Assembly: GCA_949077035.1 (NCBI GenBank)
Contig: CARUPR010000007.1
Coordinates: 1-64,000 of the forward strand
DNA length: 64,000 nt
Reading direction: 5' to 3'
From: an uncultured Eubacteriales bacterium
GTDB taxonomy: Bacteria; Bacillota; Clostridia; Christensenellales; UBA1242
The position numbers and the translations under genes were made by a program. Shown in pieces: positions 43,413-51,259 of the stretch; position 1 is the stretch's first letter; every line of letters begins with the position of its first letter. The notes beneath the pieces were generated by a model. It was given only the letters and a program-made list of their open reading frames with translations. It was not told the DNA's origin and searched no databases.

Positions 43413-45727
43413 CAAACCAAACCTCCTTCAATTTCATTGTCAATTGTTGAAATTTCGCTAAGCTCTGAAATCTTTTCCATTCGCTTTTCATCATTGCCAA
43501 CCCAATATAAATCATAGACAGATAGATACTCTGGGTCACAATGATTTCTAATAAATTCTCTGCAAGCACCAACCTGACTTTCTGTCGCATTTAAAAGAGT
43601 CGCTATTGTTGCAAACTTTTCATTTATATCCCTTGGAAAATCTGCCTGAGTATATCTTTTTTCAACAACTTCCTCAACCGTCAATGTTGGATGATTGTAA
43701 AAATCAAAAAATTCTTCTGCCCATTCTTCACGAAGTTTAGAGTTTATAGAAACCCTAAGCAAACTTTCAACATCCTTTCCAACAAACTTTCCATTCTTTA
43801 AATCTTCTTCAAACGCATAAAGAGAATTTGAAATTGATACCCATCCACGAGGGTCATTGGTTCTGCCACGACAACCATTTTTATCTAAATGGTTTTCACC
43901 AACCTCAGGCTCTTCATAGAAATATCCCATTTCCTCAATTTTTTCACTACGTTTGCGCAGTTGATATTTGCTGAAAATATATCCAATAACTGATGGATGA
44001 ATCTTTGAAGGAATTGCATATTCATAAATCCATTCACCAACTTTAGGCTCCATATCCAAAATATGGTCAAATCTCTTCTCTAATGGCTCTGCCAAATCTT
44101 CAGAAACACTTGAATATTTCTTTTGGTTTCCTGTTGCGACAACGACTGTGTTTGCAGGAAGCTTTAAACCTTTGCCAGTTTCAACAAGCTTATTCAAAAC
44201 AAGTGTATAAACCAAAGATTGCACTGCTGGCTTAACATTTAAAAGCTCATCCAAAAGAATTACCGTTTTGCCAGAAGCTGACTTAGAGCGTTCATAAACG
44301 TCATCAGCAATCTTGTATAAATTTTGTATATTTTCTTCAACCAGCTTTCTTTCATCCTCGGTTGCACAAGAAAGAATGGCTTGTTTTGCAAAATCTGGTG
44401 GTATTGATTGACCTGTTTGCAAGTTCATAGAGCCAACCACCTTTTCAGGAAACATATTGTTTGTAAGTTTTATATATATCAGGTCTGGATAAGACTTTTT
44501 AAGCCTTTCAGTCTTACCAATACCAGAAGGACCGCGCAAAAGAACTGACTGACCCGCGTCAATCCAACTTTTTATCATTTCAGTATCTGTCATCTTTCTT
44601 CGAGAAGCAACAGGTGTTGTATCTGGGTTTAATTTTTCAAGCCTTGACCTGCGTGGCTGTTTCTCTTCTTTTTGTTCAATTTCTTTTCCTTCTTCTTTGG
44701 TCAAAGTGGAAGAACTTGATGCCGAAAAATTAAATGCTTCCTCCAAAAATCCTTTGCCCTTAAAATTAAAGCTTTTATCGGTTTTATATTTCTTGTTTCC
44801 ATTGCCATTATTTAACTCTTCATGCAAATCATAACCATTGAAAAAAGCACGAAGCATACTATTTTGCCACATTGTCTGTTCTGTTTTACCATTTTCTGGA
44901 TAGAAAGGAATACCAGACATGATTGCTTCTTCACTTTTTATATAGATTGTTTTAGCAGTCCCATTTCCTTTTGGATTGATTGAGGTTGGAAGGTCCTCCC
45001 AATTCTTTATCTTCCATTTAATTGGCTGCACCTCTGCCCATAATATAGTGCCATTTTTAGGTGCCTTTGTTTTATCTTTATACTCAGAGTCATCATCAAA
45101 TTTTTTTGTAACAACTCTGACATACCTTTTTCCACCATATTCATATTCTTGGTTTTGCGTGAAAGTTCCATCATCATTTCTATATCCAGTATAAGTTTTA
45201 CCGGTTGAAACAAGACTATGTCTTTTATATAGTTTTTCAAGTTCGTCACTATTTTTTGCTTTATCTTGTGGATAAGCACCAATTTCAATTGTGTGATATA
45301 AAATATTGCCTTTTTTATCCCTAATCTCCGCCAGCGCAAAATCACCAGACGCACTGCGTGCGGAGATTATAGATTCAAGATTGATGTTTAAAGCTGGACA
45401 CAACCCAGAGCTCTCTTTGTTCGCATAGTCATTGCTGAGCGACCCGTCATCGTAAAGTTCGTAGAAAATAGAGTAGGCCGAGCGCAGAAAATGCCAGGTA
45501 GAACGTCTATCCTGAAATCCTCTTTTATCCGCTGAAAGCATCGCCCCATTCATAACTGCATAATCAGAAGCATAAACAAAACGTTTATCAGAACTGATAT
45601 CTTTCACTTCATCTTTGCTTTCAAAAAACACATAGTCATATGTATCAAAATCAGCATTTCCTGTTTTTTGATTTTCATCTGTGTTTCCAATAAAGGTTCT
45701 TTCAATAAAATCTTTCAATTTTGCCAT
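43412..45727 (-). CDS. DGR target: C-type-lectin-like variable domain fused to a MoxR-type AAA+ ATPase
   Basis: 771 residues, SD TAGGAG. Residues about 50-330 show DUF6273/CLec-like blocks: STWHFLRSAYS..., DDGSLSND, SSGLCPALNINL (75-116), then IEIGAYPQ (148-154), PIKWKI (235-240) and WQNSMLRAFFNGYD (287-300). The VR covers residues 79-113; diversified residues are 87-89, 91-93, 98, 100, 101, 105 and 112. After a charged linker (335-375) comes a MoxR AAA+ module: Walker A GPSGIGKT (399-406), Walker B VILLDELLN (489-497), sensor VVATGN and the Arg finger in LEKRFDH. The VR sits near the N-terminus of a multidomain enzyme, whereas most DGR targets carry it at the C-terminus. It has its own promoter and is coupled to the next two genes. 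Inferred role: a hypermutable sensor controlling an ATPase. Confidence 0.88.
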   Translation of the reverse strand: MAKLKDFIERTFIGNTDENQKTGNADFDTYDYVFFESKDEVKDISSDKRFVYASDYAVMNGAMLSADKRGFQDRRSTWHFLRSAYSIFYELYDDGSLSNDYANKESSGLCPALNINLESIISARSASGDFALAEIRDKKGNILYHTIEIGAYPQDKAKNSDELEKLYKRHSLVSTGKTYTGYRNDDGTFTQNQEYEYGGKRYVRVVTKKFDDDSEYKDKTKAPKNGTILWAEVQPIKWKIKNWEDLPTSINPKGNGTAKTIYIKSEEAIMSGIPFYPENGKTEQTMWQNSMLRAFFNGYDLHEELNNGNGNKKYKTDKSFNFKGKGFLEEAFNFSASSSSTLTKEEGKEIEQKEEKQPRRSRLEKLNPDTTPVASRRKMTDTEMIKSWIDAGQSVLLRGPSGIGKTERLKKSYPDLIYIKLTNNMFPEKVVGSMNLQTGQSIPPDFAKQAILSCATEDERKLVEENIQNLYKIADDVYERSKSASGKTVILLDELLNVKPAVQSLVYTLVLNKLVETGKGLKLPANTVVVATGNQKKYSSVSEDLAEPLEKRFDHILDMEPKVGEWIYEYAIPSKIHPSVIGYIFSKYQLRKRSEKIEEMGYFYEEPEVGENHLDKNGCRGRTNDPRGWVSISNSLYAFEEDLKNGKFVGKDVESLLRVSINSKLREEWAEEFFDFYNHPTLTVEEVVEKRYTQADFPRDINEKFATIATLLNATESQVGACREFIRNHCDPEYLSVYDLYWVGNDEKRMEKISELSEISTIDNEIEGGLV
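45390..45491 (-). repeat. DGR variable repeat (VR)
   Basis: 102 bp inside the ATPase gene. It aligns end to end with the template repeat at 47031-47138. On the coding strand there are 17 substitutions and all fall at adenines of the template (to T, G or C); non-adenine positions are identical. One 6-nt block of the template is absent here, keeping frame. The non-variable 3' part (AGAGCTCTGGGTTGTGTCCA) would serve as the mutagenic-homing initiation region. Confidence 0.93.
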
Positions 45728-45748
45728 AATCTGCTCCTATTTTAGATT

Positions 45749-45777
45749 ATTGTAACATAAAATGCGCTCAAAAGCAA
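45749..45777 (-). promoter_or_regulatory. Promoter of the DGR target operon
   Basis: TTGCTT (45777-45772), 17-bp spacer, TACAAT (45754-45749), 22 bp before the ATG, in the 69-bp gap after the RT stop. The target can therefore be expressed independently of the retroelement. Confidence 0.6.
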
Positions 45778-45796
45778 TAACAAAAAGGATATTAAG

Positions 45797-46894
45797 CTAT
45801 ATTTTATACTTGCTGCGAAGTGATATAAGCAGTTTTTTTGAATTTGAATGACATAAATGGGCATTAAAAGCATTTAATCTGACATCAATATATTCTCTAT
45901 CTACAAGATTTTGATTGCGCAACTTTGATAATATCTTTACATTTTTTTTAAGCCTTGCTTTTGCAATGCCGCGCAAAAATGTTTTTATTTTACCATTTTC
46001 ACAGAGTATATGCCTAAACCCTAAAAAGTCAATTCCATTTTCAAGTTTGCCTATTTGCGTTTTGCTGTTGAGGGACAATTCAAGTTCTTCACTCACACAC
46101 TTTTCGATTTCTTGTTTGCAAAATTTAAGATATTCTTTATCATCATGCACCAAAATCATGTCATCCATATATCGGACATAATACTTTATTCTAAGCTTCT
46201 CTTTAATTAATCTGTCGACCTTGTTTAGATAAAACAACCCAAACCACTGGCTGGTTTGATTACCAATCGGAAGCCCAATTTTTGTATCATTGTTTTTGCT
46301 TTTCAATATAGTTTCAATAAACCATAAATCCTCTTCATCAAGGGAGGTTTTTTCAAGATTTTTCAATAATATTTGGTGATTTATACTTTGAAAATATTTT
46401 TTTATATCACACTTTAAAAAATATCCCGACTTGCCAAATTTGCGATAATATTCCTTTAAAAATTTATGTAATCTTTGAATACCAAAAAATGTCCCTTTTC
46501 CTTTTCTGCAGGCAACATTGTCATAAATCAAAGCTTTTTCCATCTTTTTTTCTAAAATATTAAAACAAAAAGCCATCAAAACAACTCTATCCTTATAAGG
46601 TAGAGCTTCAATCAGTCTTTCTTTTGGCTCAAATATTTTGAATGTTTTATATTTGCCCGGCTTGTAGGTCTTTGATAATAAAGCTTTTGATAATGATGTT
46701 AAGTTTATCGGTAAATTTATTTCAAAAGAGACTATTTCCTTTCTGTGCTGCTTAGAAACTCTGCACTTTTTGTGTGCGTCAAGTAATTTTTGAATTGTAA
46801 AAGCTTCTTCAAACAATTTATAGACTCCTTGTATTTTAAAATGATGGCCATCTTCCTTTCGGTAAACTCTCAAAAATTTCTCGTTGATTGTCAA
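45797..46894 (-). CDS. DGR reverse transcriptase
   Basis: About 365 residues with RT motifs in order: LIEALPYKDRVVLMAF, FLKCDIKKYFQSINH, GLPIGNQTSQWFGLFYLN, YVRYMDDMILVHDD, and IDFLGFRH. The IGNQTSQ stretch is the DGR-type form of RT domain 4 (group II intron and retron RTs have QGxxxSP), and YMDD is the catalytic site. There is no maturase, endonuclease or retron-type msr/msd. It copies the template RNA with errors at adenines and, with Avd, feeds mutated cDNA into the VR. No ATG exists near the start; TTG at 46894 is the first start-like codon after an in-frame TAG, with a weak SD. It lies between TR and target. Confidence 0.92.
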   Translation of the reverse strand: MTINEKFLRVYRKEDGHHFKIQGVYKLFEEAFTIQKLLDAHKKCRVSKQHRKEIVSFEINLPINLTSLSKALLSKTYKPGKYKTFKIFEPKERLIEALPYKDRVVLMAFCFNILEKKMEKALIYDNVACRKGKGTFFGIQRLHKFLKEYYRKFGKSGYFLKCDIKKYFQSINHQILLKNLEKTSLDEEDLWFIETILKSKNNDTKIGLPIGNQTSQWFGLFYLNKVDRLIKEKLRIKYYVRYMDDMILVHDDKEYLKFCKQEIEKCVSEELELSLNSKTQIGKLENGIDFLGFRHILCENGKIKTFLRGIAKARLKKNVKILSKLRNQNLVDREYIDVRLNAFNAHLCHSNSKKLLISLRSKYKI

Positions 46895-47030
46895 GATGAC
46901 CGTATTCTTCTATCTCTTGAAAAGAGAATAGAAAAGATAAGATTCCTTTGCCTTACACTCTGTATTGTTTTACCTAAAACAATCATAAACCGGCTGTTTT
47001 ATAACAAGCGAAAACTCGTTCTTCAAAGGC

Positions 47031-47138
47031 AAATCTGGACACAACCCAGAGCTCTTTTTGTTTGCATTTTTATTGTTGAGCGACCCGTCATTGTTTATTT
47101 CGTTTACATTATTTTTAGAGTAGGCCGAGCGCAGAAAA
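47031..47138 (-). repeat. DGR template repeat (TR)
   Basis: 108 bp in the 309-bp non-coding gap (46895-47203) between the Avd-like and RT genes. The same-strand copy of the VR, rich in AAY codons in the VR frame, so adenine mutagenesis changes amino acids without producing stops. It has a 6-nt block (TAATGT) not present in the VR. It should be transcribed as non-coding RNA with the avd-rt message. The remaining gap sequence has no gene. Confidence 0.93.
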
Positions 47139-47203
47139 AAAAGAGCACTGGGGAAATTTCAATCTTATCTTAATTAAAGCGTCACCGCATTAATCCAATT
47201 TTA

Positions 47204-47770
47204 TCAGCCAAATCTATCGGCATCACTTTTTCGCCAAGCAACTAAAAGATTTATACAATCAGCCACCTGCAGGGAAATTTGTTCATATTGTTTTTTCAAT
47301 ATACATTGACTTTCCATAGATAGAAATGCCATATATCCAAGAAGTTTCAACTTTAAAAACGCTTGATGCTGACACTCTTTTCTTCTATCTTTGTTTTTTG
47401 TGTTATCCATTCGCATAGTGTTTGCTTCAATCAAATATTCCAAACAATCAAGACAATAATTTTGCAGCCTATTGACAAAAACCGCCCTAAATTTTTTTGG
47501 AGATTTTTCGGTAACAGTCATTATGTAGGCGGCAAGCTTTTTAGTTTTTGTGATAACCAACAATTCACTTGAATTTGACCTTATTTTAGTGTCTTTGTCC
47601 ATACCTTCAAGTTCTTCCAAAAAAACTTTATCTTCAATAAATTTCTTTTTATTTGCCTTCGCAACGCCTTGCGCCGTTGCGATTTTATCCTCATCGCTCT
47701 CCTTTCTCTCTTCCTGAAGAGGGACAGTCATTTGCAACTGCAATTTGCGATTTCTTCCTATGTTGTCCAT
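47204..47770 (-). CDS. avd: Avd-like DGR accessory protein (four-helix bundle)
   Basis: 188 residues from the ATG at 47770 (SD AAGGGAG, five bases upstream; the frame continues to 47857 without SD). The last ~115 residues match the four-helix-bundle Avd/S23-like fold: TKTKKLAAYIMTVTEKSPKKFRAVFVNRLQ...CLDCLEYLIEANTMR...HQAFLKLKLLGYMAFLS...CINLLVAW. A charged ~65-residue N-terminal extension is extra. Avd forms a pentamer that binds nucleic acid and the RT and is required for mutagenic retrohoming. It is the first gene of the DGR, 66 bp before the TR. Confidence 0.85.
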   Translation of the reverse strand: MDNIGRNRKLQLQMTVPLQEERKESDEDKIATAQGVAKANKKKFIEDKVFLEELEGMDKDTKIRSNSSELLVITKTKKLAAYIMTVTEKSPKKFRAVFVNRLQNYCLDCLEYLIEANTMRMDNTKNKDRRKECQHQAFLKLKLLGYMAFLSMESQCILKKQYEQISLQVADCINLLVAWRKSDADRFG

Positions 47771-47788
47771 AAAGACTCCCTTTGCGGT

Positions 47789-47817
47789 ATTATAACATAA
47801 CCATTGCAGCAAAACAA
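47789..47817 (-). promoter_or_regulatory. Promoter of the avd-TR-rt transcript
   Basis: TTGTTT (47817-47812), 17-bp spacer, TATAAT (47794-47789), 18 bp before the avd ATG. Confidence 0.65.
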
Positions 47818-47909
47818 TACCTATTTTAAGAAAATTTACAACAATCCAAAATATCAAAATAGATAATCTTCAAAAATATTCTCATGCCCAATAAAAACAC
47901 CAAAGAAAA

Positions 47910-48593
47910 AAGATAGCACTCTCGCTATCCTGCCCGTCTTGCTTCCTATCACTTTGTTTATCATATCTTTCATAATACACTTTAGCTGTCATATCATCCT
48001 TCAAAAACACCCTATTCGCTATTTTTGATTTTCAAATAGAAAAGTTTTGTCCTTCAATATAATTTATTTTTTTACCAAGCCCTGTTGCATATTCAATTTC
48101 TTTTTTTGTGCTTTTGCCAATATACCCATTTTTATTAATAACAAGAATTTCATCGGCAATTTCTATTCTTTTTAAGTGCAAATCTTTCAATAATAAAGAT
48201 TTGGCACCATCAAGTTCATCTTCCACAAAATCAAATACTGGCATTAAAACAATATTGCCAAGAAGGGATAGCTTTTTAAGTTCTCTGACAAAATCTTCTT
48301 TAAACTTTGCACTTCCACAAAGGGTAATTATCTTTGTTTTTTCTAATTTGTTTGACACTTCTTTCCATCTCCTTAACTTTATTATAACATACAAAAAGCA
48401 AAATCCCAAACCAATCCCATAAAAGCCTATATTGCTTCCCTAAAGAAAGCATTCTCGCTATCCTTCCCACCTTGCCTTCCGCAAAAATCATCTTATTTTC
48501 TATCTATCTTACCTTCCGCAATAATTATCTTACTTCCTGCCATTCTAAATTCCATAAAGAAAGCACGCAACTTGCGACCTAGCTTGCCTTCCT
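47910..48593. repeat. Three degenerate copies of a ~38-bp repeat around the deoxyribosyltransferase-like gene
   Basis: Copies near 47911-47947, 48440-48479 and 48556-48593 share AAAGAAAGCA/AAGATAGCA, a CTCGCTATCC or equivalent middle, and CTTGCCTTCC at the end; the first has a GATAGC...GCTATC hairpin. Smaller pieces (CTTACCTTCCGC, CTTACTTCCTGCC) lie between. Together with a terminator they fill the 353-bp gap 48359-48710. No gene there. Confidence 0.5.
48032..48358 (-). CDS. Nucleoside 2-deoxyribosyltransferase-like protein
   Basis: 108 residues from a GTG at 48358, which has AAGGAG ten bases upstream; the frame opens further back at 48409 without an SD. The Rossmann-like start KIITLCGSAKFKEDFVREL and the block LHLKRIEIADEILVINKNGYIGKSTKKEIEYATGLGKKINY match small deoxyribosyltransferase-like (DUF4406-type) proteins. 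These cleave or transfer the N-glycosidic bond of deoxynucleosides, often in phage or defence settings; activity here is inferred. Downstream of it lies the DGR. Confidence 0.7.
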   Translation of the reverse strand: MSNKLEKTKIITLCGSAKFKEDFVRELKKLSLLGNIVLMPVFDFVEDELDGAKSLLLKDLHLKRIEIADEILVINKNGYIGKSTKKEIEYATGLGKKINYIEGQNFSI

Positions 48594-48600
48594 AAAAAAA

Positions 48601-48630
48601 ATACACACCCTGCATTATTAAGGTGTGTAT
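48601..48630 (-). terminator. Terminator-like hairpin
   Basis: Stem ATACACACC / GGTGTGTAT around an 11-nt loop, with an A/T-run flank, about 80 bp past the CYTH-like gene. Confidence 0.6.
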
Positions 48631-48710
48631 ATTTGGGCGGACTGCTGTTCTGTTTGTTTGTATTTTGTTCTATTAAAAATTACAAAACCAGCATGCAGGA
48701 CAAGTGCAAC

Positions 48711-49208
48711 CTAAATCGAATTTATTTTAAACTCATCAATTATAGCTTTTAATTCATTGTTGCATAAATTCTCAACCTTATTTCTTTCCCCTTCAACTGC
48801 AACAACTTTCATTTCAGGAGATGTATAGTCGTCAATTTCAAAGATAATATCGTCTTTAATAAAGACATACCTTGTTCTAAAATTATCAGCAACTAATTTA
48901 AAATTAAGCACATCCAAAAGGGACAAAACGAATGGCATTAGTTCATCTGTCACGACCAAAACCTCTGACTCCTTTGATGATTTTTTGCCATCAATTTCAA
49001 CTCCTGCAAACTTAAAATCAAAATAAGTTTTCCTTCCATTTTCATCTTTTTCAACAGTTAAGCGAGAAATTAAATGTGAATTGTAAATACTTTCATACAC
49101 TTTTCTATTTTGAGATGCTACTGAAATTTGTTTAAAATTATTTTCTTTACAAAATTTGATAAAAGGCTCTATAAATTTCACCTTAAAGCTATGCTCATAT
49201 TCTTCCAT
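48711..49208 (-). CDS. CYTH-like protein
   Basis: 165 residues, SD AAGGAG. It has the CYTH pattern: N-terminal EYEHSFKVKF (like ExExK), SRLTVEKDENGRKTYFDFKF, a Glu-rich strand, RTRYVFIKDDIIFEIDDYTSP and MKVVAVEGE. CYTH enzymes act on triphosphates (adenylyl cyclase, thiamine triphosphatase, polyphosphate). Several of the basic residues lining the tunnel look weak here, so activity is uncertain. It forms a same-strand group with the peptidase E gene, separated by 65 bp. Confidence 0.65.
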   Translation of the reverse strand: MEEYEHSFKVKFIEPFIKFCKENNFKQISVASQNRKVYESIYNSHLISRLTVEKDENGRKTYFDFKFAGVEIDGKKSSKESEVLVVTDELMPFVLSLLDVLNFKLVADNFRTRYVFIKDDIIFEIDDYTSPEMKVVAVEGERNKVENLCNNELKAIIDEFKINSI

Positions 49209-49273
49209 AAAGGACTCCTTAATTGCTTTGATTTCAAAAAATTATAGGTTTAAAAAATCTAATTGAATTATTT

Positions 49274-50026
49274 TTATTGCAAATCAATTTCATCTTTATC
49301 TTTATTTTGCTCCAGCAGTTCAACTTCGCCCTTTGTTATGTCATACATTTTGCCGAATTGAGCCACTTTCCCATAATTATCTATCAAATAATATGAGTCA
49401 TTTGGAATACCGATTAAACTTCTTTTATGAGACATAGGCAGAACATAGTCATTTATTACGTCAATTTCATTGCATTCAATTTGATATTTTAAATTTTCGC
49501 CATCAAAGTGGGGAATTATTATTTTATCAATTACTCCCAGACCTTTTAGCCATCGTTTTTCTTTTATGTCTGCGAGTTCTTCAGGGAAATTTGCAACAGT
49601 TGAGCATAAATTCATTGAGCCAGCCGAAAGTCCGATTGTGAGCCCATCAAATTGTTTTAAAAGTTTTTTAAGTTTTATTTTTTCAAAGAATTGTTTTTGA
49701 CATACACATTTACCGCCAGCTAAAATTAAAAGGTCGGCTCCTAATATAATGTCTTTTGCTTTTTTTAAATTTCGTTTATCTAAAACAATTTTCTCCTCAA
49801 AATCAAATCCAGATAGTTTAAAACTTTCAAAGACAACAATGGTTCTAGCATCGTTTTCTTCACAATTGTTTGGATTATTGGAGAGCCAAACAATTCTTTT
49901 ATTTTGCTTAATATATTTTTTTAAGTTTGTCAAAATTTCATTGTGGTTTGTGATAGGCAGCACAATTTTGTTTCCATTATCATCTTTCTTATGCGTTTCA
50001 ATTCTGCTTGCTAAAATAAATGCCAT
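49274..50026 (-). CDS. Peptidase S51 (dipeptidase E-like)
   Basis: 250 residues, SD AGGAG. The nucleophile is in GLSAGSMNLC (about residue 127); LILAGGKCVCQKQFF is the preceding glycine loop and IIIPHFDGENLKYQIE the catalytic His region. S51 peptidases cleave Asp-X dipeptides or act as cyanophycinase-like enzymes; the N-terminal ~50 residues are degenerate relative to the family (no GGGN start). The gene lies 12 bp after the S-4TM gene, so they are probably cotranscribed. Confidence 0.8.
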   Translation of the reverse strand: MAFILASRIETHKKDDNGNKIVLPITNHNEILTNLKKYIKQNKRIVWLSNNPNNCEENDARTIVVFESFKLSGFDFEEKIVLDKRNLKKAKDIILGADLLILAGGKCVCQKQFFEKIKLKKLLKQFDGLTIGLSAGSMNLCSTVANFPEELADIKEKRWLKGLGVIDKIIIPHFDGENLKYQIECNEIDVINDYVLPMSHKRSLIGIPNDSYYLIDNYGKVAQFGKMYDITKGEVELLEQNKDKDEIDLQ

Positions 50027-50038
50027 AGTTTTCTTCTC

Positions 50039-51103
50039 CTATTTTGCTTTTTTTACTGTTTGAACTTTTGGCTTTGCTGGTTGTTTTACGCCCTGCTTTT
50101 CACTTTTTTTCGTGTTTGATTTTTTAGTTGTTGATTTTCTAACATTTTTAGATGATGATATTTTTTCAGTTTTATCGACAGTTTGGTCAATCTTTACAGT
50201 TGAATTTGCTTTATTATCATTATTGATAGATTTATTATATCTTTTTTCAAGGAATGTTGGAATTACAAATGCACTTGAACGATAGTTAAAAAGTCCATCA
50301 GCAAGCATTCGCATATTGCGTTCGTCTGACATATAAAGCAATTTTTTGTTTTCTGACAGCTTGTCAATTTGCTCAGTTATATTCATTAAGTTTTGAAGTT
50401 GACGCATTTGCAGTCTGCAACTATACCATGAATTTCCTATCGTTGTAATTGCAGATAGAGAAGGTATCAATATGTTTATCAATGTAGTAATAAATGAATC
50501 GTTGAAGCTTAAGGCAATCAAAAATATTAAAACACAAAAACCTATCCAAATTGTTAAAAAGAAAGGCTGAATTGAAAGATAAAGCTTGTAATCGGAGTGA
50601 ACAACTTTGCGAATATATTCAAATTGTGCTGTTGATTGTTTTGGGTCGGCATCTTCATTATAAAGATAATTTTGAAATTTTTTGTCAGCTTTTCTTTTTG
50701 TCTTTCTTGCGTATTCTTCAACTACTGTATTAGAAATAGGGCGAAGAATTGAAGGGTTGAGGGTGCCAAACACAAAAGATTCATATTTATCATGAAGAAC
50801 TGTGCCTTCGGTGTGCATTCGATTAATATAAAAACCTAGCACAAGTCCGACTACTAAGAGAACACCAGATATAAGATTGATTACTGTTGCAATTATCTGT
50901 TGTATATCTTCAATATTTTTTACTTTAGGCATTAATTGTGGTAAGTATCTGTTGAAAATAGCAGCAAGGCATATAGCAAAAGATAAAAAAATCATCAAAT
51001 ACTTAACTGATTTTTCCTTTTGTAAACAATAATGGCTTGCTCTTAAATATGTAATTGCTTCGTTTTCATTTTGAAGTTGAACTAGTTTATTTTTCTGTTT
51101 CAT
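50039..51103 (-). CDS. S-4TM-like putative pore-forming effector
   Basis: 354 residues from the ATG at 51103. Four membrane segments lie in two pairs (about 35-55, 70-92; 180-205, 208-230), separated by a charged block containing HDKYESFVFGTLNPSILRPIS, similar to the iQExFDxxVfxLxWN region of S-4TM proteins. LQNLMNITEQIDKLSENK follows, and the Lys/Thr-rich C-terminal tail (about 290-354) is extra. S-4TM proteins are predicted membrane-permeabilising effectors of nucleotide-signalling defence. No cyclase or sensor gene is adjacent. The promoter's -10 lies seven bases before the ATG and there is no SD, so the message is probably leaderless. Family assignment is moderate. Confidence 0.6.
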   Translation of the reverse strand: MKQKNKLVQLQNENEAITYLRASHYCLQKEKSVKYLMIFLSFAICLAAIFNRYLPQLMPKVKNIEDIQQIIATVINLISGVLLVVGLVLGFYINRMHTEGTVLHDKYESFVFGTLNPSILRPISNTVVEEYARKTKRKADKKFQNYLYNEDADPKQSTAQFEYIRKVVHSDYKLYLSIQPFFLTIWIGFCVLIFLIALSFNDSFITTLINILIPSLSAITTIGNSWYSCRLQMRQLQNLMNITEQIDKLSENKKLLYMSDERNMRMLADGLFNYRSSAFVIPTFLEKRYNKSINNDNKANSTVKIDQTVDKTEKISSSKNVRKSTTKKSNTKKSEKQGVKQPAKPKVQTVKKAK

Positions 51104-51110
51104 GGATATG

Positions 51111-51139
51111 ATTTTATCATAAAGAAAAACTTTTGTCAA
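51111..51139 (-). promoter_or_regulatory. Leaderless promoter of the S-4TM-like gene
   Basis: TTGACA (51139-51134), 17-bp spacer, TAAAAT (51116-51111). Transcription would begin at or within a base or two of the ATG at 51103. Confidence 0.7.
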
Positions 51140-51259
51140 TGTTATTTAGAAATAGATTTTGGACTTAAAATATTTCCATTTATATTGGAAAAAATCAATG
51201 TTTTTATTAATGTTTATCTCTTTTAAATACTATCATAATCCCAAAATAATTTCAATTAA

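Noticed and set aside
45797..46894. Retron or group II intron reverse transcriptase
   Set aside because: No maturase domain, no intron ends, no msr/msd structure. The IGNQTSQ motif and the TR/VR pair fit a DGR only.
46790..47173. 127-codon plus-strand frame over the TR
   Set aside because: Antisense to the RT start and the template repeat. No SD, and its residues reflect the repeat DNA.
41248..48031. Prophage or transposon carrying the DGR
   Set aside because: No integrase, transposase, phage structural gene or terminal inverted repeat was found around it. The DGR appears chromosomal, although nearby degenerate repeats leave past mobility possible.
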